DNA of 64,000 nucleotides from positions 1-64,000 of the forward strand of contig CAYLSB010000004.1 in NCBI GenBank assembly GCA_964386005.1. The letters are read 5' to 3'. The DNA comes from FEN-1350 sp964386005. GTDB taxonomy: Bacteria; Planctomycetota; Phycisphaerae; Sedimentisphaerales; Anaerohalosphaeraceae. Positions 8,952-18,809 of the stretch are shown piece by piece. The notes below the pieces were generated by a model. It worked only from the letters and a program-made list of their open reading frames with translations, did no database searches and was not told the DNA's origin. Made by a program: the position numbers and the translations under genes. How positions within the stretch are numbered: the stretch's first letter is position 1; every line of letters starts with the position of its first letter.

Positions 8952-8997
8952 GTGTGGCCTCCAATTGATTTCTTGATCGGTTAGTGTGTTGAACGTT

Positions 8998-10203
8998 TTA
9001 CCGTTTGGTCGTCAACAACGGCTTCATCGTCTCGGCCAGGCTGAAGCCAACCATGCAGTACACCCGGGCGCTTCCCTGATAATGACAGTACCAGTTGCAA
9101 ACATGCCTGTCAGATTCCTTTTTGGCTTTCTGATACGCCGCATCCTTTTCCAGGGCCTTGTCGCTGGCTTCCTTGACGAGCTGTTCCAGCTTCTCGGGAT
9201 CCGCGCTCTCCGGTTTGTCTTTCAGCTGCTCCTTAAGCTGAACCGCAACCGCCTTCCTCACCCGGTTTTCCTCAACATCCATTTTCCCGGGTAATTCATC
9301 AAGCTCGGGATACCAAAATGGCGCGGTACGCACATAACTCACCGTACCTTTCAATTCCGGGCATGTCGCGATTTTCGCCTGAGCGGCCCGGAAATCGAGC
9401 ATATTCTTATCGGCTTTTTCGCCGCCGACGCCCAGTTCCCCCAGGACTACCGGCAAATTGGGAATCTTGAACTCGGCACGCAAATCCTGAACCAGATGAA
9501 CGAAATTCGGGCAATATTCATCATACACCTGCTGCCTGATTTCATCGCCAGCACACATGTCGTTCCAGCCCTGGAACCAGACGAACCCGCAGAGTTCGGT
9601 TTTGAGCCCCTTGAGCTGCGGGAAGTCGGTGTCGAGATTGGCCAGGCACGCACGCACCTCTTTCACCATTTTGTGATACGACGCACCAATCTCCTCCGGT
9701 TTGTAACCCGACTCATAGCCCGGTTTGCCGGCGCTGGGCGGCCGGAAATTCCCGTACAGACTGTGCCCGCCCCAGCAGGTTTTGATCAGCAGAACCAGCT
9801 CTTTGAAGTGATCGCCCATCTCGATGCCGAACATCAGTTCCGGCCCGAACCAATCGGCCCCCCATGCACCCATGCCCACCGACAGCGGGCGTTTGATGTG
9901 TTCGTCTTCTTTCTGATAGGAGACAAACACATCATTGCGCACCACGAATGAACCGTCGTCGTTCTTGATCTTCTTCAGAAGATACCCATGCGTCGGATGC
10001 TCGCCCAGTCTGTCGAGCGTCATAACCCCGCCATGGCCTTCCAAATTCGACTGGCCGGCGAGGATGAAGACCTTGATTGGCCCTTTGGTTTTCTCCTGTG
10101 GCTTGCCTGCCTCAGCCTGCTGGGCCATCACCGCATTCGCCACCAATGACATGGCGGCCAGCGCGCCAACGATAGTTCTTGTTGTTATCGTATTCGTTTT
10201 CAT
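8998..10203 (-). CDS. Sialate O-acetylesterase (SASA/CE6-like) carbohydrate esterase
   Basis: The ATG at 10203 begins MKTNTITTRTIVGALAAMSL, a signal peptide; the frame is open further upstream but runs into the neighbouring gene's 3' end. 'IKVFILAGQSNLEGHG' carries the GQSN nucleophile block of the SASA family (DUF303), with 'LLIKTCWGGHSL' and 'CGFVWFQGWNDM' as further family blocks. The C-terminus has a charged coiled segment and then 'HYQGSARVYCMVGFSLAETM', related to the ends of the other two esterase loci here. Such enzymes remove O-acetyl groups from sugars outside the cell. The first ~50 codons are almost identical in DNA to those of the gene at 13952-15796. Confidence 0.8.
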   Translation of the reverse strand: MKTNTITTRTIVGALAAMSLVANAVMAQQAEAGKPQEKTKGPIKVFILAGQSNLEGHGGVMTLDRLGEHPTHGYLLKKIKNDDGSFVVRNDVFVSYQKEDEHIKRPLSVGMGAWGADWFGPELMFGIEMGDHFKELVLLIKTCWGGHSLYGNFRPPSAGKPGYESGYKPEEIGASYHKMVKEVRACLANLDTDFPQLKGLKTELCGFVWFQGWNDMCAGDEIRQQVYDEYCPNFVHLVQDLRAEFKIPNLPVVLGELGVGGEKADKNMLDFRAAQAKIATCPELKGTVSYVRTAPFWYPELDELPGKMDVEENRVRKAVAVQLKEQLKDKPESADPEKLEQLVKEASDKALEKDAAYQKAKKESDRHVCNWYCHYQGSARVYCMVGFSLAETMKPLLTTKR

Positions 10204-10279
10204 TTTGTTTGACTGTTTCAGGGGCTTCCCTCGCTCAACCAGTCGCCATAGGGCCGCCCGGCATGCAGGCAGGACGAGC

Positions 10280-12163
10280 TTATAGTGACTTCGATTTAGG
10301 CCAAACCACGAATCTATTCGGTCCGGGAAGAATCCTTTGAAAAGGACCGGCCACGACGCCATAAGGATGGATAGCCATATCCGGGGTAATGGGATTTCCG
10401 TAGTAATCTGAAGTAATATTCCGGGGAGTGCCATCCGGTTCCTCCATGAACATATTAGTCAATGGCACTTTGCCGATTGATTGCGAAGTAATCAAGGGAT
10501 TAGTCATCTGCAAAGCCGAGTTCGGGAAAGTAAAATTGAGTAGAGCGGTATCGCCTTTGAACTGAAACTGGAGACCCGTTTTTGTGGGATCAACAAGGCT
10601 ATTTTTACCTTCACCGGTAAATTGGGTGTCCACCGAGGGAAATGGATGGGCGGCGTCAAGATACACATTATAATCGGCAATGATATCCGCCTTGCCTACA
10701 AAATCCATTTGCATGTATCTCACCGCATTTCCACCTATGAAAATATTGTTATACCATCGGTTATGCAGGTTTCGAGTTGCGGTTGTTCCGGCTAGCTTAG
10801 TGGAATGGGGGAAATAATAAGGCGAAAAATCTCTACCATCCTTACCCATGGTAATCGTGTAGTTATAAAACAAATTGTGGACGAAAATAGCCCCATTGGA
10901 CGACGAACAAACTGTCGAATTGATTAAAACATTGTTATCCACCACCGTTGGTCCATTATCTATTTCCAAGTCCAATCCCCGCGCATCAATATTATTATGA
11001 TCAACAATTAAGTTTCCGGTTACCCGTGCATTTTGCGCACCCCAATCCAGCCAAATCCCGTGCACGTTATTTAGTCCCGGCACACCGTAACACAGGTTGT
11101 TCCGAAGGATCCCATCTATGAAAAACAATATTTCTATATCACCGGTGTTTGCCCCATTCCATTCATTTCTGTAATTGGTTTCGCTGATGACATTGCCTTC
11201 GATAAGCGTTGCAACCGCGCCGTAAATGCCATAAATGCCCAGTTGTCCGCACCGCTTTATCACATTGTTGCGGATAATATGATGTCCTATGGTTTCCATT
11301 GCAGGAAAATTGCCGGCATTCCAATCAAAGGGCGTCTCTTTGGTTACCCCCAGGGAAATACCCGTATTGCGGGAGTTGGCAATGGCGCAATTCTGGATAA
11401 TCCAGCCATACCCGAGTCTTGTGCCGATGGACCCTTTTTCCAGCTCGAAATGATCAACCCATTGAGGCGCATGGTGCCGAATGTCGAACCCGTCGATAAC
11501 AATGTATTTCAACCCGGTAATATCCGGGAAAAACCCGGTGGCCCGCGCATTTATTTCCGTGAGCGTGGTGTTGGGATTAGCCGCGCCGAAATTGGCCCAG
11601 ATTTGAGTTTTTCCACCAGTGGTTACGGTATACCAGGTATTCGCCTGTGATTGCACTTCCAGGAGGGTGAATTTCTCTCGGTACGCCTCGCTGTTAAGAT
11701 ATACATCACCCAAATGATACTTCGGGTCGCCATGCAACCAGGCTCCTCTAACCAGGACGGTGAAAGGATTGTAGCCATTAAAAAAAGAATCCGCCAGTTC
11801 AACCATCCACACCCCGTTTCCCTGGCTCACCCAGTTGGTAATCTGCTCGGAGCCCCTGACGGAAACGACTTCCCCCGGAGCTGTCAGGTAAACAATGGGC
11901 TGCTTCGCCGAGGTGCCTCCTCTGGGCGGTTTTATGTCTTCCCGGTAGATACCCGCCTTTACCAGAATGGTGTCTCCCGGCTGGGCCAGGTTCGCACCCG
12001 CCTGGATGGTTTTGAGGGGACTGGCGGCGGTACCTGGATTCCCGTCATTGGCGCCGACCGCCTGTCTGTCAACCACAATTGTTTTGGCCGGGAGGGCAGC
12101 GACAAAATACAGTGCAGACAAAAAGCAGATCGTGGTCGTTCGGTTTATAAGTTGTAGATTCAT
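10280..12163 (-). CDS. Secreted right-handed parallel beta-helix protein
   Basis: The ATG at 12163 overlaps the stop of the upstream oxidoreductase gene by one base (TAATG), so translation is probably coupled. A longer frame exists but would precede the signal peptide MNLQLINRTTTICFLSALYF. 'NDGNPGTAASPLKTIQAG' is the DUF1565-type start of pectate-lyase-like beta-helices, and many 'N-V-I-xx-C/N' coils such as 'HHIIRNNVIKRCGQLGIYG' follow. About 627 residues. Folds of this type are polysaccharide lyases, hydrolases or binding proteins. I see no catalytic signature that decides between them. Confidence 0.7.
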   Translation of the reverse strand: MNLQLINRTTTICFLSALYFVAALPAKTIVVDRQAVGANDGNPGTAASPLKTIQAGANLAQPGDTILVKAGIYREDIKPPRGGTSAKQPIVYLTAPGEVVSVRGSEQITNWVSQGNGVWMVELADSFFNGYNPFTVLVRGAWLHGDPKYHLGDVYLNSEAYREKFTLLEVQSQANTWYTVTTGGKTQIWANFGAANPNTTLTEINARATGFFPDITGLKYIVIDGFDIRHHAPQWVDHFELEKGSIGTRLGYGWIIQNCAIANSRNTGISLGVTKETPFDWNAGNFPAMETIGHHIIRNNVIKRCGQLGIYGIYGAVATLIEGNVISETNYRNEWNGANTGDIEILFFIDGILRNNLCYGVPGLNNVHGIWLDWGAQNARVTGNLIVDHNNIDARGLDLEIDNGPTVVDNNVLINSTVCSSSNGAIFVHNLFYNYTITMGKDGRDFSPYYFPHSTKLAGTTATRNLHNRWYNNIFIGGNAVRYMQMDFVGKADIIADYNVYLDAAHPFPSVDTQFTGEGKNSLVDPTKTGLQFQFKGDTALLNFTFPNSALQMTNPLITSQSIGKVPLTNMFMEEPDGTPRNITSDYYGNPITPDMAIHPYGVVAGPFQRILPGPNRFVVWPKSKSL

Positions 12164-13551
12164 TATCCATTCTTCCATAGATCCTCGCCGTATTCCCATC
12201 CTTTCCTGGCCGGCTCTTTGACGAAAGCGTTCAGCTCCGGGTGGTTGGTAATGCGACCAGCCTTAGCGTCCCATTCGATGCGCGTGTTGAAGCGCTGGGC
12301 GAGCACCCCGAGGAGAATGATCTCGGTCAGCTTCGCCGAGTAGGTGAAGTTCGATCCCGGTTCCGGGCCGGTCTGCTTGATCGCGTCTAACCACTCGCGG
12401 AACGGGCCGCCGTTGACGCGGGGGATGGCATTTACGGGCGGCTTCGTCTGCCACTCCTTGCGTGCTTCCACGGGCAGGATGGTGGACGATCCGGCATGCG
12501 TGTCGCAGCCGATCAGGCCTTTGGTACCGACCATCCAGCAGGCGCGTCCCAGGTAGGCGGCATGATCAGCCCCAAACCGGTCTATGCGTCCGACCTTCGA
12601 CCAGTCCTGCGGGCCGTCGAACCAGTTGAGCACAACCGGACCGCGCTTCGCATTGGCAGGAAAGTGATACTTGATCCGGCTGCCAGCCGGAACGACGCCC
12701 TCCAGCGAGGGCTTGCGCTCCAGGCACTCCACCACCGTCGGCGAATCGAGATCCAGCGCCCAGACCGGCGTGTCAAAGGTGTGAGTACCCCAGTCGGCGA
12801 GTATGCCGGAACCGAAGTCGTAGAACGCCCGCCATTTGTAGGGCAGGTAATCGCGGTAGAAATCGCGCTTGGCCGCTGGTCCAAGCCAGAGATCCCAGGC
12901 GAGACCCGCGGGAACCGGGGAAGCGGGTGGCGGCATCGTTGCAGGGTTTGCGAAATGCCTGCCGCCCATCTCGGGGCCGCCGTTGTGGGCAAAGACTTCG
13001 CTCACCTCTCCGATCACGCCGTCCCGGTAGGCTTCGACCGACTGACGAATCGAATCGGTCGCATGTCCCTGATTGCCCATCTGGGTAATGACCTTGTATC
13101 GCTCCCTGGCTTTGACCAAAGTTCTGACCTGCCAGATGTTGTGCGTCAGCGGTTTCTGGGTGTAGACATGGATACCCCGTTCCATGGCCGCCAGGGTGGC
13201 AGGAAAGTGCGTATGGTCGGGCGTGGAGATGACGACCGCGTCAATCGTCTTGTACATCTTGTCGAGCATCACGCGAAAATCTTCGAAGAAGGGCTGGGTG
13301 GTTCTCCAGCTCTTCATGTTTTCCGCACATTGATCGTGGTCCACATCGCAGAAGGCGACGAGATTCTCCTCGCTGCACCCCTGCTCGTAGGGTTGCTGGG
13401 CAATCCAGCCGCCGGAACCGATGAAGGCGATGTTCAGTTTGCTGTTCGCGGACGGGCCTTGTTTGCCAATGGCAAATGAAGGGAGGACCGCCTGTGCAGC
13501 CACGGCCCGGGCTGCAATTGAAAGAAAGGTTCTTCGTTTCAGGACTTTCAT
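12163..13551 (-). CDS. Gfo/Idh/MocA family oxidoreductase, Tat-exported
   Basis: From the ATG at 13551 the protein begins MKVLKRRTFLSIAARAVAAQ, a twin-arginine signal. 'LNIAFIGSGGWI' is the Rossmann NAD(P) motif and 'VYTQKPLTHNIWQVR' corresponds to the E-K-P block of the family, with Gln in place of Glu. 'STPDHTHFPATLAAMERG' and 'GSGILADWGTHTFD' are further family blocks. These enzymes oxidise, reduce or epimerise sugars with NAD(P). The Tat signal implies export with bound cofactor, common in planctomycete sugar clusters. It is coupled to the downstream beta-helix gene. Confidence 0.85.
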   Translation of the reverse strand: MKVLKRRTFLSIAARAVAAQAVLPSFAIGKQGPSANSKLNIAFIGSGGWIAQQPYEQGCSEENLVAFCDVDHDQCAENMKSWRTTQPFFEDFRVMLDKMYKTIDAVVISTPDHTHFPATLAAMERGIHVYTQKPLTHNIWQVRTLVKARERYKVITQMGNQGHATDSIRQSVEAYRDGVIGEVSEVFAHNGGPEMGGRHFANPATMPPPASPVPAGLAWDLWLGPAAKRDFYRDYLPYKWRAFYDFGSGILADWGTHTFDTPVWALDLDSPTVVECLERKPSLEGVVPAGSRIKYHFPANAKRGPVVLNWFDGPQDWSKVGRIDRFGADHAAYLGRACWMVGTKGLIGCDTHAGSSTILPVEARKEWQTKPPVNAIPRVNGGPFREWLDAIKQTGPEPGSNFTYSAKLTEIILLGVLAQRFNTRIEWDAKAGRITNHPELNAFVKEPARKGWEYGEDLWKNG

Positions 13552-13667
13552 TTTCTTCCGGCCTTTCAAGTGGTACTAATATTTTCTTTTGCGCTCCACG
13601 GATGATGATCCAAGTGTACTGGTTCAGCGTGAAATGGACAAACGCCTTTCACGGTTACGTGATAAAT

Positions 13668-13682
13668 CCTGCCTTCGGCAGG
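13668..13682. other. Perfect hairpin next to the esterase remnant
   Basis: CCTGCC TTC GGCAGG is a 6-bp perfect stem with a 3-base loop. On the plus strand it is followed by GAGTTTTT and could act as a weak terminator. On the minus strand, the direction of the local genes, no T-run follows. Confidence 0.35.
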
Positions 13683-13688
13683 GAGTTT

Positions 13689-13910
13689 TTAAGGCATAAA
13701 GGATTCAAAAATACCCTCGGAAAAAGGAGGGTGGAGGGCTTCTCCACCCCGACGGTATTTTGTCGTCCCGGCCGGGATGAATTCCTTCACGGGTCCCTTG
13801 AACTCCTGCCGCGGCTCCCGTGCCCCGGTCTGCATGGCCATTACCGCAATCGCCATCAATGACATGGCGGCCACCGCGCCAACGATTGCTCTTGTTGTTT
13901 TCGTAATCAT
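13689..13910 (-). pseudogene. 5' remnant of a third SASA esterase
   Basis: The first ~48 codons (AIVGAVAAMSLMAIAVMA signal peptide, then 'FKGPVKEFIPAG') match the starts of the esterases at 8998 and 13952 ('KGPLKVFILAGQSN'). The GQSN catalytic block is lost. The frame then runs through a terminator-like hairpin and stops at 73 residues. It is a decayed duplicate. Confidence 0.65.
13721..13749 (-). terminator. Rho-independent terminator inside the esterase remnant
   Basis: On the minus strand GGGTGGAG and CTCCACCC form a perfect 8-bp stem with a 5-base loop, followed by TCC and a run of five T. It would end transcripts coming from the esterase at 13952-15796 before the Gfo/Idh gene, dividing the cluster into at least two transcription units. 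Confidence 0.5.
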
Positions 13911-13951
13911 TTGTTTCTTTCTTGATTACTGCTTTTCCGGCATCTCATCTT

Positions 13952-15796
13952 TTATTTCTGTAAAGGCAGCAAGGCTTCTGCAAAAGCCTTGCCCATCTGC
14001 GCAAAGATCTTCGCACTGCCCAAATAGTGGTAACCGCCATTGGAAGCGCCTTTGAGGGCCTTCCTGTCTTTGGGCGAAAGGACTTCCTCCAAGGCGAGGT
14101 CGAGTTTCTCCTGGTCTGCTTTGGTGATACCCTCAATCCGCAGATCGATCGCGGCATAATGTTCTGGGGAGTTAAGGTCATATTGGTCATTGGCATAGGC
14201 CGCCAATACGTTCTTCCCCTTCTTCAAATATTTGATCTGTTCTTTTTCGAGGACGATGGAACCGTAAACCGGCCTGTCCTGCCACCAGATGTAGGTGTGT
14301 ATCTTTTGTCCGTTCAAATAAACATGGAATCCTTGTCTGGCCAAAACCGCGATGCGATACGAATCGCAGTTGAGGTCTTCGACTGCAAAAGTTGTGCGCA
14401 TCAGGATGAATTCGCCATTACCCCATGTTGAGGGGAATTTGTCCAAGGTGATTCCGCTGTGTTTCCAGACGCCCTTTCCGATGGGGGCCTTGCCTTCCGT
14501 CCATTTGCTGTCATCGAAGTCGGGCATGTACCAATTCTCCATCCCGGCTGGCAGCGTGATGTCGCGGAATCGCCTCTCGGTGTATTCCTCCATCTTGTCC
14601 TTCTTTTCGGTGGCGTCAATCGTGGCGAAGCTCCAGATCCGGTCCTCCGGCAGCGGCTTGCCGACCGGCTTCCAGTAATTCTCCCATTTCCATTCCCTGT
14701 CGATAGTTCCATCGTTTTTCAATGTGTGCGCCGTACCGACGATATTGTTATACTCGTCCTGCTTGGGTTGTGCGGCTTCGATGACATGATCCCAGAAAGG
14801 GGCTGTCTCAACAGCAACCACATTGCCCTTGAACTCGGGCATGTCGGCCGGAGCAGCCATGGCCTTGCGGAAAATCACATTTTCACTCTCACCGCCGACT
14901 CCGAGCACGCCGATCACGAATGGCATCTTCGGGGCTGACAAGTCTTTGCGAACATCGCGGATGAACTTGGCCAGCAGGTCTGAGTAGAGATCGTATTTTC
15001 CAGGTTCGTTCGGGCCGGGATAAGTAGTCCCATCGACCAGGTCGTTAAAACCCTGAAGCCAGACAAAACCCGCCAGTTCATAGCCAGCCTTCTCGTCATA
15101 TTCCGGACAGACCCGCTTGGGATCTGCCAGCACCTTTTTAACATGTTCGATCATCATTCGGTAAAACACACCCGTGGCGGCATTCTTTGCATCCTGCCAT
15201 TTTTTCCGGTCCTCGGCTTTGGGAATCCCGTGGGCGCCCTGGGGATGCTTGTCCCACAGTTCCTGAATCTCCTTGGGCAGCGTATATGGCCCGGCACTGG
15301 GCGGACGGAATTCGGTGTTGAGTGATCTGCCGCCCCAGGCAGTCTTGATAATCAGAATGGGTTGCTTCAGCTCTTTCTCCATATAGATTCCGAAGGTGAA
15401 CTCGGGACCGATCTTGCCGCCATCCTTGGTGGGTTGATCTCCACGTGCGCCAAAGCCGGCGGTCAACTTACCCAGGCCCTCGCCATTTGCACTGCCATCA
15501 TAAGGGCCGGTCAAATAGGAGACCCAGACCTTGTCACATACCCGTGGAGTTCCATCGGGATTGCGCATCTCCTTGAGAATGGGTGCCGTCAGCGGATCCT
15601 TGCCGATGTAGTCAAAAGTGCTGATTGCGGCATGTCCCTCCATGTTCGATTGCCCGGCGAGGATGAAGACCTTGAGTGGCCCTTTGGTTTTCTCCTGTGG
15701 CTTGCCTGCCTCAGCCGGCTGGGCCATCACCGCATTCGCCACCAATGACATGGCGACCACTGCGCCAACTACTGCACCTGTTTTATTTGTATTCAT
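13952..15796 (-). CDS. Two-domain sialate O-acetylesterase (SASA) with beta-sandwich insert
   Basis: 614 residues. After a signal peptide, 'LKVFILAGQSNMEGHA' supplies the GQSN nucleophile block; 'LIIKTAWGGRSLNTEFRPP' and 'AGFVWLQGFNDLVDG' complete the SASA core to about residue 330. Residues ~390-570 form a galactose-binding-like beta-sandwich ('NWYMPDFDDSKWTEGKAP', 'HVYLNGQKIHTY'). The C-terminus 'GASNGGYHYLGSAKIFAQMG' recurs in the broken copy at 6943-7212. It probably removes O-acetyl groups from a polysaccharide. Its neighbour upstream is the rhamnosidase, 17 bp away, so both are likely on one transcript. Confidence 0.8.
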   Translation of the reverse strand: MNTNKTGAVVGAVVAMSLVANAVMAQPAEAGKPQEKTKGPLKVFILAGQSNMEGHAAISTFDYIGKDPLTAPILKEMRNPDGTPRVCDKVWVSYLTGPYDGSANGEGLGKLTAGFGARGDQPTKDGGKIGPEFTFGIYMEKELKQPILIIKTAWGGRSLNTEFRPPSAGPYTLPKEIQELWDKHPQGAHGIPKAEDRKKWQDAKNAATGVFYRMMIEHVKKVLADPKRVCPEYDEKAGYELAGFVWLQGFNDLVDGTTYPGPNEPGKYDLYSDLLAKFIRDVRKDLSAPKMPFVIGVLGVGGESENVIFRKAMAAPADMPEFKGNVVAVETAPFWDHVIEAAQPKQDEYNNIVGTAHTLKNDGTIDREWKWENYWKPVGKPLPEDRIWSFATIDATEKKDKMEEYTERRFRDITLPAGMENWYMPDFDDSKWTEGKAPIGKGVWKHSGITLDKFPSTWGNGEFILMRTTFAVEDLNCDSYRIAVLARQGFHVYLNGQKIHTYIWWQDRPVYGSIVLEKEQIKYLKKGKNVLAAYANDQYDLNSPEHYAAIDLRIEGITKADQEKLDLALEEVLSPKDRKALKGASNGGYHYLGSAKIFAQMGKAFAEALLPLQK

Positions 15797-15813
15797 TTTT
15801 TCCTTTCTGCAAA

Positions 15814-18783
15814 TTAGTCTCTGGGTGTGATCAACCGAACCGGACCGAACAGGCCGGATTTCATGAGCGGAGGAAGCTCGGTGTAAACGGGTCGGGTCGG
15901 GCCCCCGGGGATCCTGCCGTAGGAACTATCCGAAGTCGGATCGGTTTGAATCCGGTCGAGATTGCTGCGCGTGAAGCGCTTCGCCTCGGGTAGCAGCGAA
16001 TCCCCGTTGAGCCGGTTGGCCCAGAGGTTTGCGACCCGGATCTCCATCTGATTCGTGCCGGAATGCACCGCACCGGAAATTTCAACCCGATAGGGCGGCA
16101 ACCATGCCAGCCCAAGGCGCTTGTCGTTGACCGTCACTTCCGCGATTTCAGCCAGATCGCCCAGCTCAAGGAAGAGCCGGTTCCGCTGAGCCAACGATTC
16201 CGGCACTTCGAAGGATTTCCGATAGGTGGCGATGCCCGAGAAGAACCGGATCCCATCGTCATCTGACTCGGTCCAGCTTTGCAGTTTCGCGAAATTAGCC
16301 GTTCGCGAAGCTCCCCATCCTTCCGGAAAGTCAACTTGCCAGGATCCGTCGAGGGTCAGCGGTGCCGGAGATTCCGCCGCCATGAAGGTATCGCGGGCGA
16401 TCGGATCCAGAGCTGCGCCGGCTTTTCGGAACACGACAAACACCGATCCCAACGGTCCAAGCGTCACCGGCAGTTCGGTCTGGGCGCTGGCGACGCTCTT
16501 CCAAGCGTGACATGCACTGCGGAGTCCCGAATCGGGCCACCAGAATTCAGGGGCAAGTCCCTTGCTTTCCGCCGCCACCCGGAACCGGCAGGTCAACGCC
16601 TGCGGATCCATCGTCTTGTTGCGGATGAAATAGAATTCATCCTCCGTGGTTTTCCGATGGATGAAGTCCAGCGGCCCAAGGTTTCCCTCCTTGTGCCCAA
16701 CGATTTCAAAATCCCCGGCGACTCCGATTTCCCGAAGCGCTGCACTGCGATCGCGGGAAATAACAAACCGCCCCTTGTCGATCGGTCGGATCACAACCAA
16801 TGGTTTGTCCTGTTTATCTGACACATCACTGGGTCCCCAGAGTTCCTCGACAAGTTTTTGCACTTTTGCGGTTTCCGATGGCTGATCTTGCATGCCTGGA
16901 GCGCGAGTCGGCCTCTGGTGGCCGATCACCGTTGCCCCGTCCGCCACCAAGGCATGAATCTTTGCGAGAACCTCCGATGGGATATGATCCTGCTCGGGCA
17001 GCACGAGTGCCGCATAACTCATCCCGTCCGGCAGCACGATCCGACGGTTTTCAACGCGCATCCGCTGCAGGATTACCTGCGACGAGCAGACATCATAATC
17101 GTGGTGCGGAGTGAGACCCTCCAATAACGGCTTTTCCGGCACATCGCACAACGCTGGATAAAAGTTCGGTGCCTGATCGCCGTAGTAATAACAAACGTCG
17201 GCCACAAACCACCCCTGGCGAAGCATGTAAGAGCACCGCGCCAGGTAGTCCATCAACCCGCCGACCATCGGCCACCAAGTGGCTGATGGATTGATATCCG
17301 TGCCGGCATGATAGGCCCAACCCGGAAGCCCGGCCTCCGGCGGGGAACTGGCATATGTATGCAACGAAAAACAATTCAACCCTTCGCACAACGCCCGGTC
17401 GGCAAGTTTCTTGTGATTAAGCGGTCCATCGACCCAGCGCCGCCAAGTGGTGAACGATTCGGCATCCACCAGACGTTTGTTGTAAACGTGCGCGGCCGAA
17501 GCGATTTCCTTGACCAGGAAAATCCCGCGATGTCTGTTCCAAAACTCCCCCCGCGGAATATCAACCGCCCCAATCGCCTTGATTCCATCCACCGGATTAG
17601 AATCCCAGATCGGAGGCCCCGGTCCACCCGACTCGGCGATGAGCTTGACTCCATAGGACTCGAGAAACTTCCGGCCGGTCACGTAATGCGAGTCGATCAA
17701 CAAGTCACTTACCAACTTGTGCCAATCGTAAAAGAATTGCTCTTGGACTGCGTGATCCGTCAGCTTCCATCCGGCTAACACTGGCAGGAACCGAATCATT
17801 GGATAGCCAATCCGGCGTTGGAACTCAGCGGCCATGGTCTCGTTCCAGGGCGTAAACCCATCGAGTTCCATGCTGTCGAACTCCAGCGTTTTGAAGCTGG
17901 TCCCCACGAACGAATTGCGCCCCAGTTCCTTGAGAATCGTGGTGACCATATGATGGAGATGAAACTCAGTGGCACGAGGGTCAAAGAAATCGATCATCGG
18001 CCCACCGGAATTCGGACTGGGCACGATCAACTGCTGCCCGTGATTCATGCAAACAAAACGGAGGATATCCCAATCACCCGCAGGCACATGCCAGCGCAAC
18101 TTGCCATCGGCATCAATCCTCATGGTTAGATCAACAACCTGATTGACATCGGCCAGCGTCTTGGCCTTATCATGAGGCACGGCCAATACCGCCACTTCGC
18201 GCAGATAGACAGGCCGGCCATGCGCATCCCGCGGGCAAAGTTCCGGCAACCCGGGCAGCAGCAACTCCGTATGAACCTCCTTGGGCCCGGTCACCGTCGT
18301 GACGGACTGATAGAGGCCCTTGCCGGCGTGTTCCGGTGGAATCCAACTCCCGCCCGCATTCCAGCCGCTTGATGCAACGATGCCGATTTCCAAGCCGAGC
18401 CGGTCGGCCTCGCGAATCGCATGGACAATGAGCCGCGTGGACTCCGGCCCGAGAAACGCAGGACCGGCAGGCACCCGCCCATCGGGATCGGCGCAAGCGG
18501 CCACATCCCAAATCTCGCCGCCGCGCATACCGCCGCGTTTCATCGCCTCCAGATCCCGGGTGATCTGCTCCTTGGTCATCGACCCGTTGAGCCAATCCCA
18601 AAACGAGCCTGGCCGTGCATTGACCGGCGGGTCAGCAAACGCCGCGGGCGATAGCCGGTCTTGAGCCCTGTCCGGTTGCTCTGCAGAAATCCTATCAGAC
18701 AAAAATGCCAATCCAACCGAAGTGGTTGTTAGCAGGAGGAGAGCGTTTTGACAGGTTTTCAGAAGACACATCTTTCTATTCAT
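15814..18783 (-). CDS. GH106-type alpha-L-rhamnosidase, exported
   Basis: About 989 residues from the ATG at 18783. The N-terminal block 'PPVNARPGSFWDWLNGSM' followed by 'TKEQITRDLEAMKRGGMRGG' is the signature of GH106 alpha-L-rhamnosidases. 'LGIEIGIVASSGWNAGGSW'-type sequence and 'KLIAESGGPG' lie in the TIM-barrel part, and a C-terminal beta-sandwich ('RNRLFLELGDLAEIAEVTVN') follows. The signal segment is NALLLLTTTSVGLAFL. It releases alpha-linked L-rhamnose, pointing to rhamnose-rich substrates such as rhamnogalacturonan, ulvan or bacterial exopolysaccharide. The assignment to GH106 is firm at family level only. Confidence 0.8.
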   Translation of the reverse strand: MNRKMCLLKTCQNALLLLTTTSVGLAFLSDRISAEQPDRAQDRLSPAAFADPPVNARPGSFWDWLNGSMTKEQITRDLEAMKRGGMRGGEIWDVAACADPDGRVPAGPAFLGPESTRLIVHAIREADRLGLEIGIVASSGWNAGGSWIPPEHAGKGLYQSVTTVTGPKEVHTELLLPGLPELCPRDAHGRPVYLREVAVLAVPHDKAKTLADVNQVVDLTMRIDADGKLRWHVPAGDWDILRFVCMNHGQQLIVPSPNSGGPMIDFFDPRATEFHLHHMVTTILKELGRNSFVGTSFKTLEFDSMELDGFTPWNETMAAEFQRRIGYPMIRFLPVLAGWKLTDHAVQEQFFYDWHKLVSDLLIDSHYVTGRKFLESYGVKLIAESGGPGPPIWDSNPVDGIKAIGAVDIPRGEFWNRHRGIFLVKEIASAAHVYNKRLVDAESFTTWRRWVDGPLNHKKLADRALCEGLNCFSLHTYASSPPEAGLPGWAYHAGTDINPSATWWPMVGGLMDYLARCSYMLRQGWFVADVCYYYGDQAPNFYPALCDVPEKPLLEGLTPHHDYDVCSSQVILQRMRVENRRIVLPDGMSYAALVLPEQDHIPSEVLAKIHALVADGATVIGHQRPTRAPGMQDQPSETAKVQKLVEELWGPSDVSDKQDKPLVVIRPIDKGRFVISRDRSAALREIGVAGDFEIVGHKEGNLGPLDFIHRKTTEDEFYFIRNKTMDPQALTCRFRVAAESKGLAPEFWWPDSGLRSACHAWKSVASAQTELPVTLGPLGSVFVVFRKAGAALDPIARDTFMAAESPAPLTLDGSWQVDFPEGWGASRTANFAKLQSWTESDDDGIRFFSGIATYRKSFEVPESLAQRNRLFLELGDLAEIAEVTVNDKRLGLAWLPPYRVEISGAVHSGTNQMEIRVANLWANRLNGDSLLPEAKRFTRSNLDRIQTDPTSDSSYGRIPGGPTRPVYTELPPLMKSGLFGPVRLITPRD

Positions 18784-18809
18784 GGTTGCAATCTCCTGCC
18801 GGTGAATTC

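Noticed and set aside
12496..13479. 327-codon open frame on the plus strand
   Set aside because: Antisense shadow of the Gfo/Idh oxidoreductase.
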